Assembly (NCBI GenBank): GCA_019637855.1 | Contig: JAHBUX010000009.1 | Location: 1-64,000 of the forward strand | Origin: Bdellovibrionales bacterium | Lineage (GTDB): Bacteria; Bdellovibrionota; Bdellovibrionia; Bdellovibrionales; UBA1609 | Direction of reading: 5' to 3' | DNA length: 64,000 bases | Shown: in pieces, positions 49,243 to 57,561 of the stretch | Position numbering within the stretch: the stretch's first letter is position 1 | How the letters are laid out: each line of letters starts with the position of its first letter | Translations under genes and position numbers: made by a program | Notes under the pieces: generated by a model | What the model saw: the letters and a program-made list of their open reading frames with translations, nothing else | Told to the model about the DNA's origin: nothing | Databases searched by the model: none

Positions 49243-50127
49243 CTAGTTAGCCCTCACTGAATTAGTGATGTAGTTGAAGCCAGTTTGAAGTGTCATGCCA
49301 GAGGCACCATTGTCGTTAACCGAACCGGGATAGGCGATGATGGCGGCCTCGAGTTTAAATCCCGAAACGCCGTCAGTGATGGTCGAGCTGCCGGGAAATG
49401 CACCGGCCGCTTTCAGGCTAATATTAGGTGACCACTCAATCGTCTGTGTAGTGCCAGCGGACTGGTTGCCGGCCAAATCATAAGAGTAGAAAGTGAAATC
49501 TAAAGTCGAGCCCGGGGTTAGCGTCACATCGTGACTCCAGCTGGTGCCAGACGGAGTGATCGTTACGCCACCGGGGCCAGTCAGCTTCACCGTGTCGGTG
49601 CTCACGCTGCCTAGAATTTGAAACACAGCATCCGAGCCGCTGTGTTCGTAAGGACTGCCTGAAGGAGTCGAGATCACCGGCGCGCTCGGAGCAGTGGCAT
49701 CGATACGCACGTAAGTAGTGGCGGTCGAACCTGAAATCAAAGCGTCGGAAGAGTCATAAGCCGTCAGTGTCAAGGTGATGTCACCTTGAGCGCCGCTCAG
49801 ATAGGTCTTACTGAATGTGAAAGAGCCATCGCCTTGGCAAGTGGCTGTTTCGGTGTAGGCGTTGACCATGATTTTGCTCACACCGCGCGAACAAATGCCG
49901 GCGATGGTCAGGTTCAAGCCTTTGATGTGATAACGATTGTTGTCGTTGGTGTCGATGATGGGCGACCATGATGCGCCCGAGGCGGTCGGGTAAACCAGCG
50001 TCACTGTGATCGCGCCTGTCTCCGAGGATGAACCAGAGGAGGAAATCTGCCCGCCCTTCACGCACGCCGTAACCGAGGCGGTGAGGGTGATGAGTGTTAA
50101 AATGTTGCGAACAAATGACTTCAACAT
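49243..50127 (-). CDS. Lipoprotein with Ig-like domains, operon partner of the fibre (294 aa)
   Basis: Lipobox VTAC (Cys22) after a hydrophobic signal. The mature protein is Ser/Thr/Gly-rich and consists of at least two bacterial Ig-like modules (about 40-145, with GDITLTLTAYDSSD; about 146-235, with VRIDATAPSAPVISTPSGSP and the hallmark FTFYSYDLAGNQS). It ends one base before the fibre gene begins and starts six bases after the coiled-coil gene ends, so it is the middle of a tight operon. A surface anchor for the fibre is a plausible role. Confidence 0.85.
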   Translation of the reverse strand: MLKSFVRNILTLITLTASVTACVKGGQISSSGSSSETGAITVTLVYPTASGASWSPIIDTNDNNRYHIKGLNLTIAGICSRGVSKIMVNAYTETATCQGDGSFTFSKTYLSGAQGDITLTLTAYDSSDALISGSTATTYVRIDATAPSAPVISTPSGSPYEHSGSDAVFQILGSVSTDTVKLTGPGGVTITPSGTSWSHDVTLTPGSTLDFTFYSYDLAGNQSAGTTQTIEWSPNISLKAAGAFPGSSTITDGVSGFKLEAAIIAYPGSVNDNGASGMTLQTGFNYITNSVRAN

Positions 50128-50133
50128 AAGTAA

Positions 50134-51426
50134 TTAGTCCTTGTAGTCGCCGCAGCTGCCTTCAACGAAAACCGACTTGCCGGCGCCGTTGGAGATCTCG
50201 ATCCAGTTGCCACCGCTGTCACGGCCCATAAGTTTGCGGCCGGATTCAAAGAAACCCACGGCCTGGCCCGAACTGTTGGGTGTCAGATATGCTTTGCACT
50301 TTTGCTTGGTCATCCACACGCGGCCGCCGTTCAGCAAAGCCGCCGCCTCCGCAGCTGAGGCCAAACCACGACGCTTGCTTTCGGCTTTTTCATTCAAGAG
50401 CACGCGCCGATCGGAAGATTCCACATCGCGATGCAGTTCCGAGCGGGCCGTTTCCACAGCCACTTTGGTGCGCAAAACCAAACCATTGGTTTCCGTCTCT
50501 TGTTCCGCCGCTTGATCGCGGGTTTCGCGAATGCGGGCGGCATAGTCTTTCATCTTCTCAGCTTCGGAAGACAGGCGAATTTGCTCAGCTTCGCCGGCGA
50601 TCTTGGCGCGGTTCGCAGCGAGGATTTCTTTTTCATAGCGGGCCACTTCATCGTTCACGCGTCCCACCACACTGTCACGGGCCTTCTGTACACGCGACAA
50701 ATCCGCTTTGGTTTCGCTTAAGTCTTTCTGCGCCAGGTTCCAGCGTTCACGTGCTTCGTTCAATTGTGCGTTGGCTTCGTCGTTTTGACGTTGGGCTTCA
50801 GCCAAAGCCATTTTGGCCTGCATCCAATCGGTGCGCATTTTCATCTCTTCCGCGTCGAGAGCGGTTTTCTTGGCGTCGGCCGCGGCGAGTTTGGTCTCCA
50901 GGCGGGCGGTGTCGGTCTTCATACGCTGCACGTCGATGCCTTTTTCGTAGATCTCGCGTTCGGAGCGCTTACGCGCGAGCGTGAGATCTGCGATTGTGGC
51001 TTCCATTTTCTTCTGCTCGGCTTCCATGACGGAACGTTCGCCTTGCAAGCGTTTCAAAACCGTTTGCGTATCTTTGTCCAATTGCGCGTGCTGCGTTTCA
51101 TAGCCGCGAATTTGGTCGCGCACATGTTGCAGGCTAGCGTTGAGCATCTCGAGCTCTTCCTGGGCCTTCGCCTGGCGCGTCTTCAATTGCTCAATCTGGT
51201 ACTTATGACCAGCCACCTGACGTTCAGATTCGCGCCGCTTGTTTTCGTAGTCGTCGCGTTTGCGTACGGCTTCGCGTTCCATCTCGTCGGCTTTGGCTTG
51301 CTCGGCCTTTTCTTGGTAGTAGGCGTTGCTTAAAGCGCCATGGGGGAAGTATTGATCCTCCTGTGCGTGTGCCAACGCGGGAATCAGAGAAATCAACAAG
51401 AATTGTAGAGTCCATTTTTTAACCAT
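50134..51426 (-). CDS. Exported long coiled-coil protein with SH3-like C-terminus (430 aa)
   Basis: Signal peptide MVKKWTLQFLLISLIPALAHA-Q. Residues 35-350 are almost pure heptad-type helix (KADEMEREAVRKRDDYENK, QLKTRQAKAQEELEML, MKTDTARLETKLAAAD). The last ~70 residues (AYLTPNSSGQAVGFFESGRKLMG, NWIEISNGAGKSVFVEGSC) have the strand order of bacterial SH3 domains, often wall-binding. It is first in the operon with the Ig-like lipoprotein and the fibre. It could form a periplasmic spacer or tether linking wall and outer membrane; unproven. Confidence 0.85.
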   Translation of the reverse strand: MVKKWTLQFLLISLIPALAHAQEDQYFPHGALSNAYYQEKAEQAKADEMEREAVRKRDDYENKRRESERQVAGHKYQIEQLKTRQAKAQEELEMLNASLQHVRDQIRGYETQHAQLDKDTQTVLKRLQGERSVMEAEQKKMEATIADLTLARKRSEREIYEKGIDVQRMKTDTARLETKLAAADAKKTALDAEEMKMRTDWMQAKMALAEAQRQNDEANAQLNEARERWNLAQKDLSETKADLSRVQKARDSVVGRVNDEVARYEKEILAANRAKIAGEAEQIRLSSEAEKMKDYAARIRETRDQAAEQETETNGLVLRTKVAVETARSELHRDVESSDRRVLLNEKAESKRRGLASAAEAAALLNGGRVWMTKQKCKAYLTPNSSGQAVGFFESGRKLMGRDSGGNWIEISNGAGKSVFVEGSCGDYKD

Positions 51427-51620
51427 TTTAGGTCCCCTTCAACCAGGTGCTCGACTCTCTTTCGGAGAATTCTGAAGTCGTCTTAACAATGCATTGCGAC
51501 AATGTCAGAACATGGTTTTTGCCACAGGACGAAGGGTGGGCCGGATTTGAGGGGAGTCGGGGAGTCTTCCTTGACCAAGATCTAGATATTCTCAATCCTA
51601 AAGGTCTCACGAGGTAGTAT

Positions 51621-52565
51621 ATGAAACATAATCTTTTATTTCTTGTTCTCACTTTTATTTTTAGCGCTGGCTGTAAATCAAATCCGCATAAGGCGGAACA
51701 AATCGAAACCAACATGGAGAAGTCCAGTCTGGTTTCTGGTTCTACGGCTGTGGGCGTGAAGAAGGGTGACATGGTCGTGCAGGACAAAGTGCAGATGTCC
51801 GAGAAGCTGCGTGATCTGCAAAATGGTGTCTATTCCCTCGAGGACAAAGTCTATGGTACGCGCAAACTGGGGAGTTTGGGGCTGTACGGTGACTTGAAGT
51901 CCTGTCGGCGCAAGCTTGCTTCGCGGCAGTTCGGCGGCAGCGGCACGATGATGTGGACCGAACCGCTTGATCGCGTGACCGACAAAGAAGAAGAGATGAA
52001 GATCGGTTTGGATGAGAAAAAAGATCTGGTTGGCGTCACTGAAGAGTACCTTAAAGATCGTTTGGCCCGCTTCACCGGTTACAAAACGATTTTGCAAAAA
52101 CGCTCTGACGAATTCGCGGAAAAAATCGAGACCTGCAAAGCCGAGTTGGCAGCCAAAGATATGGACGCCAACGAATCCAATAAAGTGATGGTGCAAGAGG
52201 CACCGAAGGCCTCGTCGGATCGCGCGGCCATCAATCAATATATGTGTGGATTCGTACGCTCGGGAGCGAGTCTTCAAGCCCTGATGATGAATGCTTTTGC
52301 GAAGGGTTGGTTGTCGCTGTCTGACTTTAAGCTGGATCAAAATCTGATTGCGGCAAGTCTCAAAGACGCCAAAGGTTCTTCGCGCGACAACGGCATGCTG
52401 TTCAATGGCTGGAAGCTGTCCTTCGACAACGACAAGGTGACCGTGGGTGAACTTCTGGAAGAGGGTAAAGACGCCCGGCTGCAAGCTTGGAGCTACACTC
52501 GCAAAGAAGAGGTTCCTGGCGCGACTCAATGCTTGGCCGCCGCCGATGGAGTTTGGAACCGCTAG
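51621..52565 (+). CDS. Lipoprotein of unknown function (314 aa)
   Basis: Lipobox SAGC (Cys18) after MKHNLLFLVLTFIFSAGC. The mature part is helical and charged, with coiled-coil-like stretches (YLKDRLARFTGYKTILQKRSDEFAEKIETC) and a C-terminal domain (about 200-314; NQYMCGFVRSGASLQALMMNAFAKGWL, then a final TQCLAAADGVWNR) with several Cys. No family recognised. It is divergent from the fibre operon (194 bases between starts). Confidence 0.82.
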   Translation: MKHNLLFLVLTFIFSAGCKSNPHKAEQIETNMEKSSLVSGSTAVGVKKGDMVVQDKVQMSEKLRDLQNGVYSLEDKVYGTRKLGSLGLYGDLKSCRRKLASRQFGGSGTMMWTEPLDRVTDKEEEMKIGLDEKKDLVGVTEEYLKDRLARFTGYKTILQKRSDEFAEKIETCKAELAAKDMDANESNKVMVQEAPKASSDRAAINQYMCGFVRSGASLQALMMNAFAKGWLSLSDFKLDQNLIAASLKDAKGSSRDNGMLFNGWKLSFDNDKVTVGELLEEGKDARLQAWSYTRKEEVPGATQCLAAADGVWNR

Positions 52566-52610
52566 TCCTTTCCTGGAACATTCTCCGAATATGCCCCGAG
52601 TGGTGCGGTT

Positions 52611-52635
52611 GAAGGCTCATTTTTTCTGAGCCTTC
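52611..52635. terminator. Stem-loop after the lipoprotein gene
   Basis: GAAGGCTCA (52611-52619) pairs with TGAGCCTTC (52627-52635). Unusually the T6 tract is in the loop and not after the stem, so it would be a poor intrinsic terminator on the plus strand. It lies 46 bases after the lipoprotein stop and 61 before the hemerythrin gene. Confidence 0.4.
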
Positions 52636-52695
52636 GGGTGGGCCCGCGTTTGCAATACGTTTGCAACGACAGAAACGCGAAAGGAGCCGCACACT

Positions 52696-53226
52696 ATGGA
52701 TATTTATCAAGCCCTGGTTAAAGATCATCGTAAGGTGCAAGACCTTCTCAATGTGCTCGTCAATCTGGATGAGAGCGATTCGGATGTACGTAAGGAGCTA
52801 ACGGATAAAATTCGTGATGAATTGATCCCGCACTCACGCGCCGAAGAAGCCGTGTTTTACAACTCGATTCGCGCCATCAATACGGCTCAGGATTTAGTGT
52901 GGCACGGTTATGAAGAGCATATGCAGGCGGAAGCCTTGCTCCGCACTCTGCAAGCTGCAGAAAAAATCGACGTTGGATTTAAGAAGACGGCCGAGAAACT
53001 GCGCGAAGCTTTGAATCATCACATTCAAGAAGAAGAGGAACGCATTATCCCAGTGGCGCGTCAGCTTTTCACGGAGGATGAGGCACGAGTGATGTGCGAA
53101 GCCTTCGAGGAGATGAAGCCGGAAGTGCGAGAGGAAGGAATCGTACAGACGACGCTGGACATGATCGCCAATATGATGCCACCGCGCCTGGCCGCACCGC
53201 TGCGCACGTTCACCTTGAAGTCCTAG
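52696..53226 (+). CDS. Hemerythrin (HHE) domain protein (176 aa)
   Basis: A di-iron, oxygen- or NO-binding four-helix protein. Metal-ligand residues fit the family: KDHRKVQ (His11), PHSRAEEAVFY (His46, Glu50), WHGYEEHMQAE (His70, His75) and HHIQEEEERIIP (His and Glu near 111-117). There is no signal peptide, so it is cytosolic. The ~50-residue C-terminal extension has no known motif. Likely roles are oxidative or nitrosative stress or iron handling; which one is not visible. The gene stands alone after the lipoprotein gene. Confidence 0.92.
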   Translation: MDIYQALVKDHRKVQDLLNVLVNLDESDSDVRKELTDKIRDELIPHSRAEEAVFYNSIRAINTAQDLVWHGYEEHMQAEALLRTLQAAEKIDVGFKKTAEKLREALNHHIQEEEERIIPVARQLFTEDEARVMCEAFEEMKPEVREEGIVQTTLDMIANMMPPRLAAPLRTFTLKS

Positions 53227-53285
53227 TTGATGGATCTGCCATTTCCTTGTTGACGGAAGTTTAAGCTTCGCCAACATTTCAAGAA

Positions 53286-53936
53286 ATGGCAGATTTTTTT
53301 GACATCACTCCGAAAATATCGCCGCGCTTAGCGGTATTCCCTGGCGATCAGCCTTTTGAACGCAAGATCGCGCTGTCCTTTGCCCAAGGTCATCACTTGG
53401 AACTCTCGGCCATGTTGGCCACTCTGCATTTAGGTGCGCACGCCGATGCTCCCAGTCACTACGGGGCACGTGGTGTGAGCATCGACAAACGTTCGCCTGG
53501 GCTTTATATGGGACGAGCGCAAGTCGTGCGTGTGTCGGGGCTGGCGCCCAAAGCGCGGGTGATGCCGCGAGATTTCGACACCCCTGTGCAAGCGCCGCGC
53601 GTCCTGCTCGACACGGGCTCTTTTGTGGACCCTGACCATTGGAACCCGCATTTCAATTCCTACTCGCCTGAGTTGCTGAGCTGGCTGGCCGATCAAGGTG
53701 TAAAGCTCGTGGGTATTGATACGCCGTCGGTGGATCCCGAAGACTCAAAGGCTCTGGAGTCGCATCAGATTTTGCGTCAGCGTGACCTGGCGGTGTTGGA
53801 AGGGTTGTTATTAAAGAACGTGCCCGAGGGCATCTACACCCTAATCGCGCTGCCACTGGCGATTGAAGGCGGCGATGCCTCGCCCGTTCGAGCTGTTCTC
53901 TTGCCCGAAGTGAAGGACTTTCCCGAACTGGCCTGA
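53286..53936 (+). CDS. kynB: Kynurenine formamidase (metal-dependent cyclase type)
   Basis: Hydrolyses N-formyl-L-kynurenine to kynurenine and formate. The family metal motif HxGxHxDxPxH is perfect: HLGAHADAPSH (His48, His52, Asp54, His58). GIDTPSVDPEDSK matches the second signature. The 216-aa length is typical. It faces kynA on the opposite strand (15 bases between the stops). Together they give the first two steps of tryptophan breakdown. Confidence 0.93.
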   Translation: MADFFDITPKISPRLAVFPGDQPFERKIALSFAQGHHLELSAMLATLHLGAHADAPSHYGARGVSIDKRSPGLYMGRAQVVRVSGLAPKARVMPRDFDTPVQAPRVLLDTGSFVDPDHWNPHFNSYSPELLSWLADQGVKLVGIDTPSVDPEDSKALESHQILRQRDLAVLEGLLLKNVPEGIYTLIALPLAIEGGDASPVRAVLLPEVKDFPELA

Positions 53937-53951
53937 TCCTGGCCTAGGTCT

Positions 53952-55037
53952 TTACTTGGAGAAATGAAAACCCAACTCGCGCTCGACCTCTTTGGGTAGC
54001 ACGGGCAGCTTTGAGCGCGGCACAAAAAACGTGGTCAATTGAAACAGATCGCCAAACACCTTGTGTTTGTCGGCGGCGTCTTTCAAATATTGAAAGCCGC
54101 TCGACCCCCCGGTGCCGACTTTAGAGCCCAGCATGCGTTTGGCCATCAGGGCGTGCCTTTGGCGCCAAGTGGTGAAGTACTCGTCCATATCCATAAGAGC
54201 TGTCAGTAGGCGAAATGGCAGCTGCAAAGCGGGTTGGTCGCGATAGAGTTGAATCAAGAGAGCCGCGTGCACGGATTTGTAAGATAGGCGCCAATCGCCA
54301 GCCGCGCGGGCCTGATTGTATTTGTTCTCATCGAACAGAGCGTAGAAAGCATCCAAGGACATTTGCAGGATTTTTTCATTGCGCTCGCGATCGGCGGCGC
54401 CGAGAGCGGGGTTGCTTTGGATGATCTTCAAGTCGTGGGTGAGCACGTCTTGCACGGTTTGCTTGTAGAGGTTCCAGAAGTCAAAGCCCTGCATCTTTAA
54501 AAATGGGGTGCGCTCCAGCCATTTGTCGACACATTCGAACAGCGTGGATTGCGTGTCGAGTTCGGCCATGGACTCACGCTGCTCGGGTTTGAGCAATTGA
54601 TCGTACTCAGATTGGTTGTAGCGCATACGTTGGTCGCGCTTCAGGCCGAGTTTTGTCTCCAGCATGCGAAACTGATGGCTTTGAAAGCCCGAAGCGGGGA
54701 TCAAGAGGTCACGGAACTCGAGAAAATCCAGCGGAGTCATGGTTTCTATGATGCGCACTTGATCGACCAGATGTTTTTGGATTTCGATCACCCGCTGCAG
54801 TCGAGCCACGATTAGGTCCATCAGGCGTTCATCGACACGCTCACCGCGGAAGATGGTTAAGATCGAGTCGAGTTCGGTTAGGATCAGCTTGAACCACAGC
54901 TCGTAAACTTGGTGAACTACGATAAAAAGCATTTCATCATGAGCGGCGTGGCCGCGGGCTTCGCTCTCGGGCTTTTGTGCGCTCAAGAGCTTATCGATCT
55001 GCAAGTAGTCGTGGTAATTCATTTTAGGGTTGAACAT
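53952..55037 (-). CDS. kynA: Tryptophan 2,3-dioxygenase
   Basis: Haem enzyme opening the indole ring of tryptophan to N-formylkynurenine. The start is MFNPKMNYHDYLQID (ATG 55037, with GAGGTG upstream), not the longer frame from 55136, which overlaps the PLP-lyase gene. Signatures are FIVVHQVYELWFK with the distal His, LIPASGFQSHQFRMLE (SGFQSxQFR), and GTGGSSGFQYLK near the C-terminus. The 361-aa length is within the family's range. It is the last gene of a leftward unit with a PLP lyase and an arginase-family enzyme. Confidence 0.95.
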   Translation of the reverse strand: MFNPKMNYHDYLQIDKLLSAQKPESEARGHAAHDEMLFIVVHQVYELWFKLILTELDSILTIFRGERVDERLMDLIVARLQRVIEIQKHLVDQVRIIETMTPLDFLEFRDLLIPASGFQSHQFRMLETKLGLKRDQRMRYNQSEYDQLLKPEQRESMAELDTQSTLFECVDKWLERTPFLKMQGFDFWNLYKQTVQDVLTHDLKIIQSNPALGAADRERNEKILQMSLDAFYALFDENKYNQARAAGDWRLSYKSVHAALLIQLYRDQPALQLPFRLLTALMDMDEYFTTWRQRHALMAKRMLGSKVGTGGSSGFQYLKDAADKHKVFGDLFQLTTFFVPRSKLPVLPKEVERELGFHFSK

Positions 55038-56080
55038 GTTTTCACCTCGGTGATGGCGGTAAGAAGCTTTTGATTGTGCTCGGCGGTCCAGTCCCAGCTG
55101 ATCATCCAGCGGCATAACTGAGTGTCTGAATCCCAAATGTAAAAGAAAAAGCGTTCGCGCAGGTCTTTAAGCAGCGTCTTCGGAACGTGCACAAAGAGCG
55201 CATTGCTTTGCACAGGGAGTGCGATTTTGAAATCCGGGTGGTTCACCCGCAGACGTTCTTCTAAGTCGCGTGCTAGGCCTGTGCTGTGCTCGGCGATCTG
55301 GCGCCATAGATCGTCTTTTAAATAGGCGTAAAACTGCGCGGCTAAAAAGCGTGTCTTCGACGACAGTTGCATCGCTTGTTTGCGATAGAATTTGAACGCT
55401 TGCTTGGCGGCGGGAGTGAAAAGTAAAACCGCTTCCGCACCCATCAGACCGTTTTTGCTGCCGCCCAATGAAACCACGTCGGCGCCCACGCCACGGGTCA
55501 GATCCTCAAGACTCACATCCAAAAACGCGGCGGCATTGGCCAAGCGGGCGCCATCAAGATGCAACATAAGATTTCGTTCTTTGGTAAAACGTCGCCATTC
55601 GCGCAGTTCATCGAGTGAATAGCAAACGCCGAATTCGCTGGGCAAAGTCAGGCTTACGCACTTGGGCTGCGAAAAGTGTTGATCACCCATTCGCTGCAGT
55701 AAGGATTCACACTGTTCCGGTGCGATCTTTCCGTCCCGCGAGGGCAGGGGCCAAAGTTTTGTGCCAAGAAACTTTTCGGGTGCGCCACACTCATCCAAGT
55801 GCAAATGGGCCTGTTCGGAGCAGATCACCGCTTCGAAGCTGCGTACCTGCGTAGCCATCGACAGCACGTTGGCGGCAGTGCCGGTAAACACGTACTGCGC
55901 CTCCACCTCAGGTCCGAAGGCGCGTTTGAACTCGACGGTGGCCAGTTGGCACAGTTCGTCCATGCCGTAGGCGTGAGCATGGCCGCGATTGGCGGCTTGC
56001 AAAGCTTCCATCACCCGCGGATGCACACCGGAGTGATTGTCGCTGCCTAAGCTCAGGGAGAATTTGAGCTCTTCAAACAT
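55019..56080 (-). CDS. PLP-dependent beta-eliminating lyase, threonine-aldolase-like (353 aa)
   Basis: Fold-type I PLP enzyme. The start is MFEELKFSLSLGSDNHSGVHP (ATG 56080), overlapping the upstream arginase-family gene by eight bases. SDNHSGVHPRVMEAL and AHAYGMDE match the LtaE-type N-terminus. CSEQAHLHLDECGA, LHLDGARLANAAAF (Asp of the PLP pocket) and VSLGGSKNG with the PLP lysine follow in order. Cleavage of threonine or a similar beta-hydroxy amino acid is the default. Because kynA follows directly, a role on kynurenine or tryptophan-derived substrates is possible but not shown. Confidence 0.88.
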   Translation of the reverse strand: MFEELKFSLSLGSDNHSGVHPRVMEALQAANRGHAHAYGMDELCQLATVEFKRAFGPEVEAQYVFTGTAANVLSMATQVRSFEAVICSEQAHLHLDECGAPEKFLGTKLWPLPSRDGKIAPEQCESLLQRMGDQHFSQPKCVSLTLPSEFGVCYSLDELREWRRFTKERNLMLHLDGARLANAAAFLDVSLEDLTRGVGADVVSLGGSKNGLMGAEAVLLFTPAAKQAFKFYRKQAMQLSSKTRFLAAQFYAYLKDDLWRQIAEHSTGLARDLEERLRVNHPDFKIALPVQSNALFVHVPKTLLKDLRERFFFYIWDSDTQLCRWMISWDWTAEHNQKLLTAITEVKTCSTLK

Positions 56081-56999
56081 CGTGTAAAAATCCGTGCGCC
56101 AATTGCGCTGCCCATTTGGAAGTGGCGGCGGCCACATCGAGAGTTGGTGCCACCTCGTAAATCCCCAGCGCCCGCACATCCAATCGTTGCAACAAGGTCA
56201 GGTAGAGTGGCCAGAATTCCTGTGGCAGAAGGCCCAGCGGGCCGGGCGCGCTGGCGCCGGGGGCGAAGGGCAGTGCGAAAGCGTCGATATCGACAGCTAA
56301 GAAGGTTGGACGCTTGCGTAAGATCCATTCGCCCAGCGCGCGCACGGTGTACTCAGTCAGGCTTAAACCGGAATCAAAGTACTCTTCCATGGTAAGAATG
56401 CGCGCGCCTTTGCCATGCACGTAGTCCCAGTGGTGCTTGGAGTTGCAGTGGGTCTGAATGCCGAACTCGACAAAGTCAAAGGGTATGCCGCTTTCGAGCA
56501 GACGATAAAACGGAGTGCCGCTGTTCGGGCCGCGTTCGAGATCGCGCACATCGAAATGAGCATCGACGTTGATGATCAGCGGCTTGTCATTGGCATGGGT
56601 TTTTAGAAAAGCAAGGCCGTCGGAGTATGCCCAATCGTTACCACCGCCGAAACTAAGCAGTTGTTGTTTCTGCTTCAGCACATCCTGTGCGGCGCGGGCC
56701 GCCTCTTCGTGGCGTTCAGCCAGCGCGGTTTTAGAATGCAGATCTCCCAGGTCACAGAAACGTTTGCGGGTCCGCTTCGGGTGAGGGGTCATTTTATAAA
56801 GCGCACGCCGGATCTCTTGCGGACCGAGGCGGGCGCCTTCCCGGCCGCCGTTGAGTTTGACGCCCTCATCATCCGGGTAGCCGATAAGGGCCACTTGCGC
56901 CTCTTGCGGCGTGGATTCTGCCAGTTCACCGAGTCGTGGGTCTTTGGGGTCTTGGCGCGAAAAGAACAACGTGGGATCAGCGGGAGTAAACGATTTCAT
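56073..56999 (-). CDS. Arginase/agmatinase/formimidoylglutamase-family enzyme with an altered metal site (308 aa)
   Basis: Ureohydrolase fold. Metal-ligand motifs are LSFGGGNDWAY (118-122), NVDAHFDVR (Asp146, His148, Asp150) and AVDIDAF (Asp237, Asp239). In normal members the first motif is GGDH or GGGH; here the His is Asn121, so one manganese site may be weak or missing. SGTPFYRLLE (160-169) is close to the formimidoylglutamase type. It is first in the unit with the PLP lyase and kynA. The substrate is unknown; an amide or guanidino compound is likely. Confidence 0.9.
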   Translation of the reverse strand: MKSFTPADPTLFFSRQDPKDPRLGELAESTPQEAQVALIGYPDDEGVKLNGGREGARLGPQEIRRALYKMTPHPKRTRKRFCDLGDLHSKTALAERHEEAARAAQDVLKQKQQLLSFGGGNDWAYSDGLAFLKTHANDKPLIINVDAHFDVRDLERGPNSGTPFYRLLESGIPFDFVEFGIQTHCNSKHHWDYVHGKGARILTMEEYFDSGLSLTEYTVRALGEWILRKRPTFLAVDIDAFALPFAPGASAPGPLGLLPQEFWPLYLTLLQRLDVRALGIYEVAPTLDVAAATSKWAAQLAHGFLHDV

Positions 57000-57105
57000 G
57001 GTGCTGACAAAAATCTCTTTTCGTCATTCTCAAGTCCACCAAAATGCGGGTGCCGCAATGCATTTCATTGGCAAAAACCTGAGGTTTTGGGTCAATAGTG
57101 TGCCT

Positions 57106-57561
57106 ATGGCACATCTGCAAATTTCGCAATTGATTCCAGCCACCCGTTTTGAGGTCTTTGACTATCTGACGGACCCATCGCATTTGCCGTTCCTTATGGC
57201 TCCGAGCATCGATGTTCAGGTCCTGAGCCCGGAGGTGGACATGAAGCGCGGCACTGAGGCGCACTTCAATATGACCCGCTTGGGGATGACTCAAAGTATC
57301 CGTTTTCGCATCGAGGATGTGCTACGCGGTTCGCGCCTGACCTATCGCCAGGTGGAGGGCTTGTTCGCGGCGTGGACACATACGATGAAGTTCGACGAGC
57401 ATGGCGAGAAAGAAACTCTAGTGACGGACTTGGTGGATTATCAGGTGCCGCTCGGTCTATTCGGGCATCTAGCGGATGATCTGTTGATCAAAGGAGATAT
57501 GCGTAAGCTTCTCGCGCATCGTTTGCAGAAGGCGCGCGAGCACTTCGATTCGTTAAACTAA
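57106..57561 (+). CDS. SRPBCC/START-fold ligand-binding protein (151 aa)
   Basis: The start is the ATG at 57106 (MAHLQISQLIPATRFEVFDYL), because the longer frame from 56911 lies in the promoter region. A START-like fold (SRPBCC, polyketide-cyclase type) is suggested by the N-terminal strand and helix ATRFEVFDYLTDPSHLPFL and the final long helix (HLADDLLIKGDMRKLLAHRLQKAREHF). These proteins bind a hydrophobic ligand; the ligand here is unknown. It overlaps the convergent HD-GYP gene by nine bases. Confidence 0.83.
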   Translation: MAHLQISQLIPATRFEVFDYLTDPSHLPFLMAPSIDVQVLSPEVDMKRGTEAHFNMTRLGMTQSIRFRIEDVLRGSRLTYRQVEGLFAAWTHTMKFDEHGEKETLVTDLVDYQVPLGLFGHLADDLLIKGDMRKLLAHRLQKAREHFDSLN

